This document shows positions 45,452 through 55,753 of a stretch of 64,000 bases of DNA, piece by piece. Position numbers and translations under genes: made by a program. Numbering within the stretch: the first letter of the stretch is position 1; every line of letters begins with the position of its first letter. Below the pieces are notes generated by a model. The model was not told where the DNA came from, ran no database searches, and saw only the letters and a program-made list of their open reading frames with translations. The stretch is taken from assembly GCA_033558025.1 (NCBI GenBank), contig JAUCEF010000005.1:6572001-6636000 (forward strand), written 5' to 3'. The DNA is from Phytophthora sp. 'mugwort' (Eukaryota > Oomycota > Peronosporomycetes > Peronosporales > Peronosporaceae).

Positions 45452-48400
45452 ATGGACCGGTCTTCATCGTGGATCAACACCGGCCACAGTGTCGAGTACA
45501 TCCCTCCGAGTCGCGTCGCGAGGATGGCTGCACCAAACCCTCGACCACCGCCAGGAAGTACAGCGGAAGCGGTGGCAACAGCTCGACGCGCTGAACACGG
45601 CACTGGAGGAAGCATCCTTCCAGTGCTGCCTACAGCAAGCCCTAATGCCTCCAAGCGAAGCAGCTGGACGACACCTCGTCTGCATGACGACGAGATCCAC
45701 CATTCCATCAGCGAGATTATTGCTCCCCCACCACGACGTGCGGAGACAGCGTCAATGGCAGCGACACGAATAGCGGATCTTTCGCGTCAGCACGTGGAGT
45801 CTGACGGGCTCTTTGCGTCCGAGACGGAGCAGGCTCAGCTCGTGTACATGGAGCAAATGTACGGCACCATCAACTTACTGAACGCTGAGCTGGAGAGCGA
45901 GCGACGTAGCAGAGGAGCCCTTGAAGTAGCAGCAGCAGCGCGACCATCTACGTACCCAGCAATCTCGGACTATTCTTCGTTGGAAAGGGACGTGCAAATC
46001 CCGATGGGCGAGTTTACTGAGCCACCGACGGGCTTCATCGTGTCCCAAACACCCGTCGCGCCTTCATATTCACCGAGAAGACTGCGGACTATGCCATCCC
46101 CTCCATCCCAGCCACCGCAGAGTCAACACCGCGTAGCACGCCCACCAGTCTCACCTCGATCTATTGTAAAGGACCAAGACGACGAGCTATGTACAACGCT
46201 CGGCACGAACGCTGAACTTCGCATCCGCTCGCGAGATATGGAGCGCACGGTAGAGAAGACTGAGCTGGAACTGGAACTCGCGCGTAAGCAGATGAAGATG
46301 ACGGAGAGACGTGCTGAGAACCGCGAGGAGAAACTGCGCGCTTTACTTAAAGAGAAACTCAACTGGCAGAAGGAGCTGAAAGCCACACGTGCGCAGGTTG
46401 TGGAGGAGAAAATGCGCCAAGTGGATCTCTTTCGCGATGTGGAAGCGGCTAAGCGCCACTTTGCGGCTGAGTTGGAGTCTGTTGAACAGGAATTACGCGC
46501 TACACAGGAAGAAAACGCACAGCTTCGTACGCTTTCGGGCGAGCTGAAGACCCAACTGAACTTTCAGGCTCGAAAACTGGACGAAATGGTGCGTCAGGCT
46601 CAAGACGAGAAGGCACGATTTGTGGTCATGATCGAGGAGACTCGACATCGATTTCGTGAGTGGAAGGAAGGGGAGGCCCAAGTGCTGGCTGCAGCCCACG
46701 ACCAGGCAGTGCGTACGCTCAAGACCGAGTACGAGCTGAAAATGGAGCGTCATCAGGACGAGAAACAGAAGCTCCGTGACAAGGTGAACGATCTGGAAGT
46801 GTCGATTCGGCTTTTGCAAAAGAATCGGGCGCTGTCGCCACTTGAGCTTAGCTTGCGGAAGACAGCCATTATGGGTAGCAAAGACCAGACTGGTACAATT
46901 GAAGCTGCGCAGATTGAGACTCAGTGTCGGGTCTTGGAGCTTGAAACGCTGCTGGCACACTCACAAGAGTACCAAGCGCGACAAGAAAGTCTTCTGAAGC
47001 TCTCAGAGGCGACGATTTCTCGTCTCATGCAAGAACGCGAAGTTACCGCGTTGGAGACCTTAAGTCTACATCCGTTTGGCGTGGAACCGCAGCGCAGCGA
47101 CGTGTTATTGTACGATACGGGGTACGTCACAGCTCCGTCGAGTCCTGCTAGACGGATGTCTTCACGAGGCTCCCCATCCCGGAGCCCTCGCTACCCGGTG
47201 AAGAGCAATGAATTTCCAACTGCCCGATCGCCGAAGGTTAAGGCTCAAGCAGGACCGAGTTCGGGAGAGCAGAGTTTAATGGAAGAGCTCGCACAGCTAC
47301 ATAACGAACTGGCTGAAGCGCAAGCTAAGGCGACGGAAATTGTCGTCAAAGCAGATGCAGAAGACGATAAACCCCCAAGTCTTGAGCTGGAACCGGTTGA
47401 TATGCCAGTGGATACTACGCTTACAGAGACAATCGATACTTCAACCCCTGATGACGGAGTTTCAACAAAGACTACGGTGGATAATGCTCAAAACGAAGCC
47501 TCATCAGAGCTAAAAGGAGAACAAGTAGAAGAAATGCCTTCGACTGAGGACGAGAAGCATGTGGAGGAGCATCCACGTGATGAAGCAAGGGACGAGTCGA
47601 ATGACTTGGTGCCGTGCGAATTACCCTTCTCCGTAGGAGAGCTTTCGACCCGGAATGCCGATGAAGAGCGGCATTCTGACAGCGTTGCGCCTAATGATAT
47701 CGTGCCTTTAGATGAAATTGACGCGGAGAACTCACCGGACGCGATCATGAACGTATCGAGCGATATCCAACAGAACGAATCCGATCCGAACGATGAAACT
47801 GATAGCCAAAATGACGATTTTGTGACTGCGGCACCACCGGAAGAAATTTGTGATTTTAGCGAGATTCCAATACGGAAACAAGACGAAGCAAGTGGACAAA
47901 ACTATACCACCGAGTTGGTCGATGAGTCGATTACAGCTGCCATGACACGACGTGCGACTGATACACAACGAGAGTTAAACGCCTTCGACAGTGTCGAGAA
48001 CACGCCACCCGAGGAACCATCCTGCTCTTCACGAGAGCTCTCTACTGAGGCAGTTAACTCGACTGATGTGACAGCAGATCAAGATCAGGACGCTGAAGTC
48101 CGTTCCGATCGTGTGGCAACTGAAGAAATATTCGCGCCCTCAACTGAAGTCGAAATTCGTGAAGAAGGCGAGTCACCGTTGTTATACGTCAGTGCAGGAG
48201 TCGTGGATGACAGCACTTATGTTGTACAAGAAGATTGCGTGAGGGATGTTGTGGACGAATCCCTCGAGGTGCTAAATGCTCCTGATGCAGTCGGAGAGTT
48301 GAAGGATGTCGATGAGGCCTTAAATCTGGCTGAAGCAGTTGTAGTATTGGAAGTCACCTCGAGCGATGTGGCAGGTAATGGTATAAATGACTCGGCTGAA

Positions 48401-51400
48401 CTAAGGAATGTCGACATTGATACTGACGAGTTTAAAGTCGCTATGAGCGATCTACCAGGTGAAGAACCAATTTCTACTGAAAGTGTGGCCTCACAAGATG
48501 AACCTGTAAGAGAGGAATTGTATGAACGTTTAGTGCAAGATACAAGTGTTGAGCAAGTGGAAGTGCGGACTAAAGTGGGAAAGGGCAATTGTGCTGAGGA
48601 CACCAATGCCGCTGATAACGAAGCTGCCGACGTTGAAAATCCAGTGCAAGTGGCCGTTAGCCAAACCGATATATCTTCGACCGAAACCAAGGAGATCCAC
48701 ATTTCAGCTGATGAAGCTGTAAACGAAACCGAGGAATCAATGGAGCATATTGTGTCAGAGTTTAAAGGGTCTCAGGTTAAACAGTCTCCACCTACCTCTC
48801 TTGAGGTGATCGAGGAGAGCTCACTTCGGGAATGCGGCGAGGTCACCTTGGCAAAAAAAACTGGAAACATCAGCGAACTATCTTCGTTGGTGTCGGTATG
48901 CAATGATTCCGTGGGGCCGAATGAAACACCCGAGCTAGCGTCAATGACTCTGCTATTGGACGCAGTTTTTCATGCCAATGTGGCTGTTGAAGCTGATTGT
49001 GAAAATGCTGTGCAAGATCAAAATACAGAACTGCATGTGGATCTTTTACAATCAGATCACAACGCACCGGTGGGTGAAGAAATTGAGGAAACACACGAAA
49101 TTCTAGCAGTTGAAGCTAAACTACCAAGGGAAGTACAGGAAGAGACGATATACTCTGCGCAGAATATGCTTGATCAGACCCTGATAGCAGAGGACGAGAC
49201 GGCTGCTCCCCGGACAAAAACGCTAGAAGCTTGTGCAGCTAACGTACTTGTCGCCCTTGTGGAGGGCACCGCACTTCCATTGGTAACCTCACTTCTCTTG
49301 GCAAGTGGTACGACGTCTGCGACTGTGGAGGAACTGTCCCCGTTGGCGAAAATTGCCGTGGAAAATGATGCCATTCCAGCAACTGAGGCTATCGTTGCCG
49401 TAGTAGAACAGGACGATGCTAGTGATGTGGATGTGACTGACACTCGTCATGATGCGGGAGAAGTTGCCTCAAACGAGTGCGACATAGCTGCGAGTACTGA
49501 GATCAAAAGCGATATTTTCGTAGCTGTAGATGAACCGGCTACTGCGAACGCCAAGACTTTTGAAACGAGCGTCCACGAGGACGAGTGTCAGACTAAAAAT
49601 GTGGCGCAAGTTAGTCTAGCTTCACTGACTTTGGAAAATGTCCCTCCAGCTTCGACCGAGAGCAGCGATGCAGTGGCTTTCGTCACGAAAATTTTCGCTG
49701 AGCGTTTTGTGAGAGAATTGATGGAGCTGCTGGACTCCACTACTTTAACCAGTACAAACCAAGAGATCGACGAAGCATTTACTGATGCAAATAAAACGAC
49801 GGAGCCTGATTCATCCATACAACCTGAATACCACATCGAGGAGGCAGTGGTAGAAACCAGTGTTCTTATCTCGACAATTGACATTAATGGTTTCGTCACT
49901 GACGTAGTGGAGGATTCACCCCAAATTGTGGACGATTCTTCAGTTGATGATGTCGCGAAGGATGCAATAGCTGAAGTTTTCATCCCATCCCAATGTTTTG
50001 ACTTGCCCGTCGACGAAGTCATGGACACGTCAGGCTCACTAATTAGAGTTTTCGCCGACACTCAACCGGTCGAAGTTGCGGCTGAGATTACTGTGCAAGA
50101 ACCGCATGTTGGCGACGACGAACATTTTCCCTCAACTGAACAAGGTGGAGGTTTCGATGAAATGTCTATGAGGGCGATCGCCACAGATGATTCCACTCAG
50201 GAGTTGGTGTCCGATACGCTGATGATTGCGAGGGACTTTGTGGACACAGTTGAGTCGGAAGCGTTGTCTTCAGTTCTCATCTCGTTGGAAACTGAAATCT
50301 CTTTAGATGACACGAAAGCGAGCAGAGAGCAAGACTTCGAATCTGACAGTATACTCGAAAGCTACAAGCTGACGCCGGAAGAGCAAAACGAAAACGAGTT
50401 TGAAACGCCTCTGGCAGTAGCAACTGAGGTGCTAGTGAGTGATCTCGAGGAACAGTGTCGTATGGAGGATAAGACGAGTATTTTTATTCTTCTTAATGCA
50501 GTTGATGGCGATAGCATTTCAGGATCGATCGACAATGCAGAGCGCCATGGCACGACGAATGAGTCGGAAGACTCAGCATCAAATGTGGAGATCGCTCAGC
50601 TCATCAACGAGTGTGAGGAATCAGTGGAAAATGAGCTATTACCTGTTTCTGCCACGATCGGTTCGATGTATATGGATGATACAGAAGCCAATGCACTTGA
50701 GTTGGGGGAGTCAATGGCCGCCATTTGCGATGAGTTTTCAACGCAGAAGATTGTGTCGGACGTTACCTGTTTGTTCACCTCGCAAATGATCGCAGAAGTG
50801 CTCAGGAGACTTTCTCAATGTGATGACGCTGCCAGAGACGAAAGTGATGCTGGAGAGAGTCAGACTGGTGTTGTGAATGAAGATGTATCAGTCATTCAAG
50901 ACATTCGAAGTCTAGTAAACGACATTCAGCCGGTGGAAGAAAACTGTATTGTCAGTGCACTTATTGGTGCAGAATCATTCACCGTTACTGCAAGTGAAGC
51001 TGACAACATGGCAGTTGATCGCAACGACATGGTAAACGGCGATAAAGACGTGGACTGGCTCGGTCTTAGCGACATGAACGCCATTGAACTGACAGACGTG
51101 AATGGTTCCAAGTCACATGCCAAGGAAGTTGATCTGATGAATGCAGCATTTGCCACGATGGAACCTTCTGTTGAAGTTGCTAATGACATCTCGATCCAAG
51201 CGCCTGACCCGATAACAGACCCCTCAGTACCACCAAATGAAGTACCTGAGGTGGTTGCTGTTCAAGTTACAGAAGTTGATGAACTGGCGACACTCGAAGC
51301 CGAAGATAGCCAGTCTCGAGATGAAAACCTTGTGAAGACGGGAGATACAGCCAATGACAGTGAGATTAAGCAGTACGCCGCCGCTTGTCTTGATTCATCA

Positions 51401-52696
51401 CTTGAGGACGAGGAGCTTGTTGCTCACCTGATGTTGGGGAGCATTGTGGATTCCGTTGTTGGTGTCAATCCTCGCAATCTCGTGCTATGTAAAGTGGAAT
51501 CGGAGTCGAAACCAGGAGGAGATGCTCACGAGTTGACAGTCAACGAGAACGTGGCCGTGAGTGGGAAAATCAATCCTTCACCAGACGAGTTTATCCTCCC
51601 TGGCTCGTTAGTTCTCACGGATGTAAGCGAAGTTGTTGCTGATGTGTGTACGTCCGTGGAGCGAAAACTTGCACCGAAGCATGCAGGTCGTACCCGATCT
51701 GTTCATTTCGCAGATAATACAAAGAATGGCAGCTCTGACCGTCTTCTTACTCACCCGCGACGATCAGTACTATTGTGGCAAGCTCCCATTGACACAGCTT
51801 GTGCGAAAGAAGCTTTGGAGAACTCAGCCAAGCGCCGAGCCAGTAGGAGGCGCACGTCTCGACGTACGTTAGCCGATCTACTGGCCTTCCCGACAGAGCT
51901 GGCCCGATTCATCTCGAGTGATACGACCTTATTGGCGTATGATGCTCGCCACGAACAGGGCGAAATCTTTTCCCTGCTTGACCAAAGCATTCTTACCATT
52001 AATCCAAATGGTCGACACATCCATCTCGATGATTCCGACGAGCGAATCGGGAGCAAGATCATTGGGAAACGTAAGACTTTGATGCAGGAGCTACATTCGA
52101 AGAACCTGGCGCTGCGTCAGATTCCGCGGTTTAACTACATGCCCATGCAGATCAAGTTCCAGTGGTCCGACTTTGTTGTAGCGACTCCGGTGCGTCCTAG
52201 TAGCAGCAACGTTGGGGAAGAACACGTCATCAAGTCTCCGGTAGAGCCGATGCGTTCACTGCAGAGGAAAGGTGCCAAGCTTCCGTGTGGGAGCTACGTT
52301 GTCGTATCGGCCTTCATCCGGCCACTTGAAGACGGGAATGAAAATCTACACGTGCAGATTTACGACGCTGAGCGGGTGGAAGAATTCCAGTTTGATTTCT
52401 CGGAAGATCTCATAAAAAAATATCACTTGGAGACTACGGGGATGGAAAATCAGTCACTCGAGTTCCTTGGCCATCTTGAATTCCGTCGAGATGAAGACAC
52501 GATTATCATTAAGTTACCTCAGAAGAAGGCAGGAGAGGGATTCAAATCGGACGCTGATCGGATTCAAAGCGAACGCTCGATGGTCACAGGTGGAGATCCA
52601 CGAAAACATGATTCACTGCCGAAGCACGGAAGGATGAGCGATCATCGCCTAAAGCGATCAACAGCTGCCCTTACCGTGGCAAATTCCTCAAGGTGA
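45452..52696 (+). CDS. Giant acidic coiled-coil protein, unknown function
   Basis: One uninterrupted frame of 2,414 codons from ATG 45452 (or 2,494 from ATG 45212). The start MDRSSSWINTGHSVEYIPPS leads into a Pro/Ser-rich segment. A long coiled coil (46190-47060) follows, with runs such as KLNWQKELKATRAQVVEEK and LRDKVNDLEVSIRLLQKN. About 1,450 residues of Glu/Asp/Val/Ser/Thr-rich disordered sequence (about 47330-51660) come next. A basic, then folded-looking C-terminus (51690-52540) contains RTRSVHFADNTKNGSSD, LLAYDARHEQGEIFSLLDQS and GSYVVVSAFIRPLEDGNENL. No known domain recognised. The layout suggests a cytoskeletal or scaffold protein. Just after the stop, the +1 frame stays open and acidic to 52781, so the true C-terminus may involve a frameshift or a missed intron. 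Confidence 0.85.
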   Translation: MDRSSSWINTGHSVEYIPPSRVARMAAPNPRPPPGSTAEAVATARRAEHGTGGSILPVLPTASPNASKRSSWTTPRLHDDEIHHSISEIIAPPPRRAETASMAATRIADLSRQHVESDGLFASETEQAQLVYMEQMYGTINLLNAELESERRSRGALEVAAAARPSTYPAISDYSSLERDVQIPMGEFTEPPTGFIVSQTPVAPSYSPRRLRTMPSPPSQPPQSQHRVARPPVSPRSIVKDQDDELCTTLGTNAELRIRSRDMERTVEKTELELELARKQMKMTERRAENREEKLRALLKEKLNWQKELKATRAQVVEEKMRQVDLFRDVEAAKRHFAAELESVEQELRATQEENAQLRTLSGELKTQLNFQARKLDEMVRQAQDEKARFVVMIEETRHRFREWKEGEAQVLAAAHDQAVRTLKTEYELKMERHQDEKQKLRDKVNDLEVSIRLLQKNRALSPLELSLRKTAIMGSKDQTGTIEAAQIETQCRVLELETLLAHSQEYQARQESLLKLSEATISRLMQEREVTALETLSLHPFGVEPQRSDVLLYDTGYVTAPSSPARRMSSRGSPSRSPRYPVKSNEFPTARSPKVKAQAGPSSGEQSLMEELAQLHNELAEAQAKATEIVVKADAEDDKPPSLELEPVDMPVDTTLTETIDTSTPDDGVSTKTTVDNAQNEASSELKGEQVEEMPSTEDEKHVEEHPRDEARDESNDLVPCELPFSVGELSTRNADEERHSDSVAPNDIVPLDEIDAENSPDAIMNVSSDIQQNESDPNDETDSQNDDFVTAAPPEEICDFSEIPIRKQDEASGQNYTTELVDESITAAMTRRATDTQRELNAFDSVENTPPEEPSCSSRELSTEAVNSTDVTADQDQDAEVRSDRVATEEIFAPSTEVEIREEGESPLLYVSAGVVDDSTYVVQEDCVRDVVDESLEVLNAPDAVGELKDVDEALNLAEAVVVLEVTSSDVAGNGINDSAELRNVDIDTDEFKVAMSDLPGEEPISTESVASQDEPVREELYERLVQDTSVEQVEVRTKVGKGNCAEDTNAADNEAADVENPVQVAVSQTDISSTETKEIHISADEAVNETEESMEHIVSEFKGSQVKQSPPTSLEVIEESSLRECGEVTLAKKTGNISELSSLVSVCNDSVGPNETPELASMTLLLDAVFHANVAVEADCENAVQDQNTELHVDLLQSDHNAPVGEEIEETHEILAVEAKLPREVQEETIYSAQNMLDQTLIAEDETAAPRTKTLEACAANVLVALVEGTALPLVTSLLLASGTTSATVEELSPLAKIAVENDAIPATEAIVAVVEQDDASDVDVTDTRHDAGEVASNECDIAASTEIKSDIFVAVDEPATANAKTFETSVHEDECQTKNVAQVSLASLTLENVPPASTESSDAVAFVTKIFAERFVRELMELLDSTTLTSTNQEIDEAFTDANKTTEPDSSIQPEYHIEEAVVETSVLISTIDINGFVTDVVEDSPQIVDDSSVDDVAKDAIAEVFIPSQCFDLPVDEVMDTSGSLIRVFADTQPVEVAAEITVQEPHVGDDEHFPSTEQGGGFDEMSMRAIATDDSTQELVSDTLMIARDFVDTVESEALSSVLISLETEISLDDTKASREQDFESDSILESYKLTPEEQNENEFETPLAVATEVLVSDLEEQCRMEDKTSIFILLNAVDGDSISGSIDNAERHGTTNESEDSASNVEIAQLINECEESVENELLPVSATIGSMYMDDTEANALELGESMAAICDEFSTQKIVSDVTCLFTSQMIAEVLRRLSQCDDAARDESDAGESQTGVVNEDVSVIQDIRSLVNDIQPVEENCIVSALIGAESFTVTASEADNMAVDRNDMVNGDKDVDWLGLSDMNAIELTDVNGSKSHAKEVDLMNAAFATMEPSVEVANDISIQAPDPITDPSVPPNEVPEVVAVQVTEVDELATLEAEDSQSRDENLVKTGDTANDSEIKQYAAACLDSSLEDEELVAHLMLGSIVDSVVGVNPRNLVLCKVESESKPGGDAHELTVNENVAVSGKINPSPDEFILPGSLVLTDVSEVVADVCTSVERKLAPKHAGRTRSVHFADNTKNGSSDRLLTHPRRSVLLWQAPIDTACAKEALENSAKRRASRRRTSRRTLADLLAFPTELARFISSDTTLLAYDARHEQGEIFSLLDQSILTINPNGRHIHLDDSDERIGSKIIGKRKTLMQELHSKNLALRQIPRFNYMPMQIKFQWSDFVVATPVRPSSSNVGEEHVIKSPVEPMRSLQRKGAKLPCGSYVVVSAFIRPLEDGNENLHVQIYDAERVEEFQFDFSEDLIKKYHLETTGMENQSLEFLGHLEFRRDEDTIIIKLPQKKAGEGFKSDADRIQSERSMVTGGDPRKHDSLPKHGRMSDHRLKRSTAALTVANSSR

Positions 52697-53146
52697 TTCG
52701 GAGCCAGCCAAACCACAGCCAGCTGTAGCCGATACGCCACTGTCTATCGTAGAAGACAGCGAGACCGTTGATCCTGACAGCTAGAACAAAGGCAGGATAA
52801 GTGAATGTTAGAAATACTCGGGTCTCCTCTCAGTATTGGCTGGCTCCGCAGGTTGTCAACTTTAATTTTTGTCATTTATTAGTGGCGATAGGTTTTAGCC
52901 GCAAAGCGCAACGTATGGGAGGTGGGGGAACGCTATATCCGTGCTCCAATCTATGCTACGCTGCCAGTACTTTCCCTCTACTTTTGTGTCACATTCGCAT
53001 AAGGATACTCGCCGCTAATGAAAACCGTTGTTCATCATACAAAAAAAAAATAAAACTCAATCAGCCCGACGGGACTGTTCCTGTCGCGTTTAGATCTTCT
53101 TGCTCCAGTTACCGATAGCGCGTCGAGTATGGTAGATTTTTGCTGC
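52697..53146. other. Convergent 3' region
   Basis: 450 bases between the giant acidic gene and the Myb gene stops. The first 90 bases continue an open frame in +1 (PAKPQPAVADTPLSIVEDSE, stop at 52782). An A-rich tract (tacaaaaaaaaaataaaac) near 53040 may contain polyadenylation signals for the plus-strand gene. Confidence 0.5.
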
Positions 53147-54836
53147 CTAGACGGACGCAACAAAGCTCTTTGGCGATCCATCAAGCCATTGCCTTAACTG
53201 GGGGCTCTTGAGCGTGGGCGTGATGGAGTGGTCAAAGTCGAATGTCTCCTGCTGTAGTGCCACGTCAATTGTTGGTGGTGCCAGGCGTTTATGCGGCGAA
53301 GGCTGTCGACCGATCCCATACGTTGACGCGTGTGCGTGCGGAAATGCTACAGACACGTCGGTGCGCAGTCTTGGCGAGCGGCGTAAGACCCCACCGTTGT
53401 CACTGGAAATTTCCTGCGAGGAAAAAAACAAACTATCAGAAACATGTTTTGATATTTTTCTTTTGCATCGGGTTGGGAGCCACTTACAAACTCAAGTGTG
53501 TTCGAATCAAGCTCTGCTGGAAAGTCCAAATCATCGAAAGAGAACTTGGTTCCATCAGCTTTCATGAAACCTGCTGGAGACATGAATCGGGGAGAGCGAC
53601 GCAAACTGTGCGGAGGCTGGAGCCCCTGAGGTGTGGGCATGTTGAAGAACTCGGCCACTTGCTGCTCACATCACAAACGCACTGCAATTAGAACACGACG
53701 GTCACAAAATGACCCCAGATTACCAAGTGCTTACCTCGTTAAAGTCGATGTCCAGGTGCTCGAAAGCATGGAAAGAACCATCCATTTCGGTAAATGCATG
53801 GTCACCTCCAAGCTCACCGAATCCAGCTCCATTTCCACCGTTCTTTTTGCCTTGAGCGTTGCGTTTCTTGTTTTTATTTGTCGTGCTGGCAAGAGTGATA
53901 CAGGTACTAGACTCATCCTCTCCGGTGTTCAAGAGCTGCAGTAACAGCTGAGTGTGTAGTACACGTCGAGGTGTATCCGGCAAGAACATGCCGCTGCTTT
54001 CAACCATCGATACACTGCCCGTGCAGATGCGCAGATCTTTGCGTTTCCGTTTCGAGTTGAGTTTCTTCCCGACGCACTTCTGTCCGCCAATTTGTCGTCC
54101 TTTGCCGTCCTCTGCTTGTTTGATCAAAGCGTTATAGCAGTCCTTGTACACAGCGGCCTGTGTGGATGACATGCCCTGTGTCTGGTGACGGAGGTTGTTG
54201 CCAGCGTTCATAGCATCTCGTGCCAGCTCCACCATGGACCCGCTACCTGGCGACGAGTTGGCGCTGAACTTTGCAGCCTTGTTGCTGCCTCGTGCAGCCT
54301 GACCCAGCGTCTTGTTCTGCTGCTTCGCCATACGACGCATTGTACGTCTCATGGACGAATACCAGTGATTCTTGATGGCGTTGTCCGTTCTGTCAAACAA
54401 ACAAAAAACAGAAACACACACACAAACATACACAAGCAGTTAGTACATAAAGTAATAGAATAAACCTACACACAGTGGATCTACAAAGGTAGCGAAATGT
54501 AGTGTACCTTCCGGGCAGCAGCTTGGAGATCTCGGCCCATTTGTTGCCGAGGCGGGTCTGCGCGTCCTCGATGACCTGCTCCTCCTCAGCGGTCCAGGGA
54601 TCCTTCTTTATGGTGGGATCCAAGTGGTTAAGCCAGCGCGTGCGGCATTGCTTGCCCGTGCGCTCGGTGCCGTGATTCTCGCCATTGAGGTGGTCCGAGA
54701 TGACCGACCAGCGCTTAGTGCCGTATTCCTCTACGAGGCGAATGATGGCGTCGTCCTCTTTGCGCGTCCAGGCGCGGCGCTCGTATGTGGAGCCCGTGCC
54801 GTTCACGCGTCCCTCCATCTTGCCAGGCTTAGCCAT
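53147..54836 (-). CDS. R2R3-type Myb transcription factor
   Basis: Sequence-specific DNA-binding regulator. Four exons fit: 54836-54508, 54389-53735, 53661-53488 and 53413-53147 (474 residues). Repeat R2 starts at RRAWTRKEDDAIIRLVEEYG and has a longer loop before the recognition helix (HLNGENHGTERTGKQCRTRW). R3 is DPWTAEEEQVIEDAQTRLG, then [20 protein letters not shown] across the first intron. The tryptophans of both repeats are in place. The rest is a Ser/Asn/Lys-rich linker, a basic segment (KKLNSKRKRKDLRI) and acidic/Phe-rich patches (FSFDDLDFPAELD, FDFDHSITPTLKS) that look like activation motifs. Upstream, the frame is open to another ATG at 55259 (141 extra residues); whether it is used is unclear. 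Confidence 0.9.
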
Positions 54837-55750
54837 GCTGCTGCTGTTGGAGGTGAATGTGGATCTGCGGATCTTTTTGGCGCTTGGGAGTGAAACCACT
54901 AGCCGATTGGAAAGTGGCTTTACCGATGCTGCGAGAAGAACTAAGGGACTGTCTGTCCCTATAAAATTGCGTGCGTTCTGGACTCCTTTTGCGAAAATGC
55001 CGTTGGCGGCCTTTCGAGAGCCGTTTTTTTCTTGGAGGAAGTGAGCAGCCACTGAGTTCTGGATGAGAGAGTGAAACGCCGAGGAAATGTGCCCAAATTT
55101 TGTAAACAACCCTGTCGAAGGTGATGATAGTGCAACAGGTTGGCAAATTGTCACCGCCAATGTGTGACAGCATCGTGATGTTGTTGCTGGCGTACAGAAA
55201 TCTTCCACATTATCCGGTTCGTTTATGATCTTTGCGCAGCCAAGAGGCGTAGACAACATGGCTACAACTTACGAAGGGCGGAAATTGACTTCAAGATCAG
55301 ATCGCAAATGCGACGGCCAAGAATGAGCCCGTGAAATTGAAGCTGCCTGCTCTGCTCAAATACTGCTGCATTACAGCTTCATCTTTTCTTAATCAGCAGC
55401 GCAGCACTTAATGATTTCCTCTATAGTGGAAGATGCTGATCTGAAGGTTGTGCAATCTAGGACGGCGAAGCCGCTGCGGCCAGGTATACGCCTGGCTAAT
55501 TGTAGAGCAGTGATATCCCATTTATTGACATCTATTCGACGTCTACGACTCGGGATGTCTAACTTCTGCTGAAGTAAGCCTCTTTACACGATGGTATTGT
55601 GCGTTCTGTAGATGTACGTGGAATTTCCTTGGGCTGTTCTTTGCAGTGATCCATAAGGAAATAACAGGATTATTAATTATGGAGATACCATTAATTCTTC
55701 AATATGTATAATTTCTAAGACAAATTGCCGTCGCTGGAGCTTCCCTACCA
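54837..55750. other. Myb 5' region, no other gene recognised
   Basis: 54837-55259 is open on the minus strand in the Myb frame and could be a 5' UTR or an N-terminal extension of mixed, non-domain sequence. From 55260 to 55750 nothing gene-like is visible; AT-rich repeats begin near 55640. Confidence 0.45.
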
Positions 55751-55753
55751 TCC

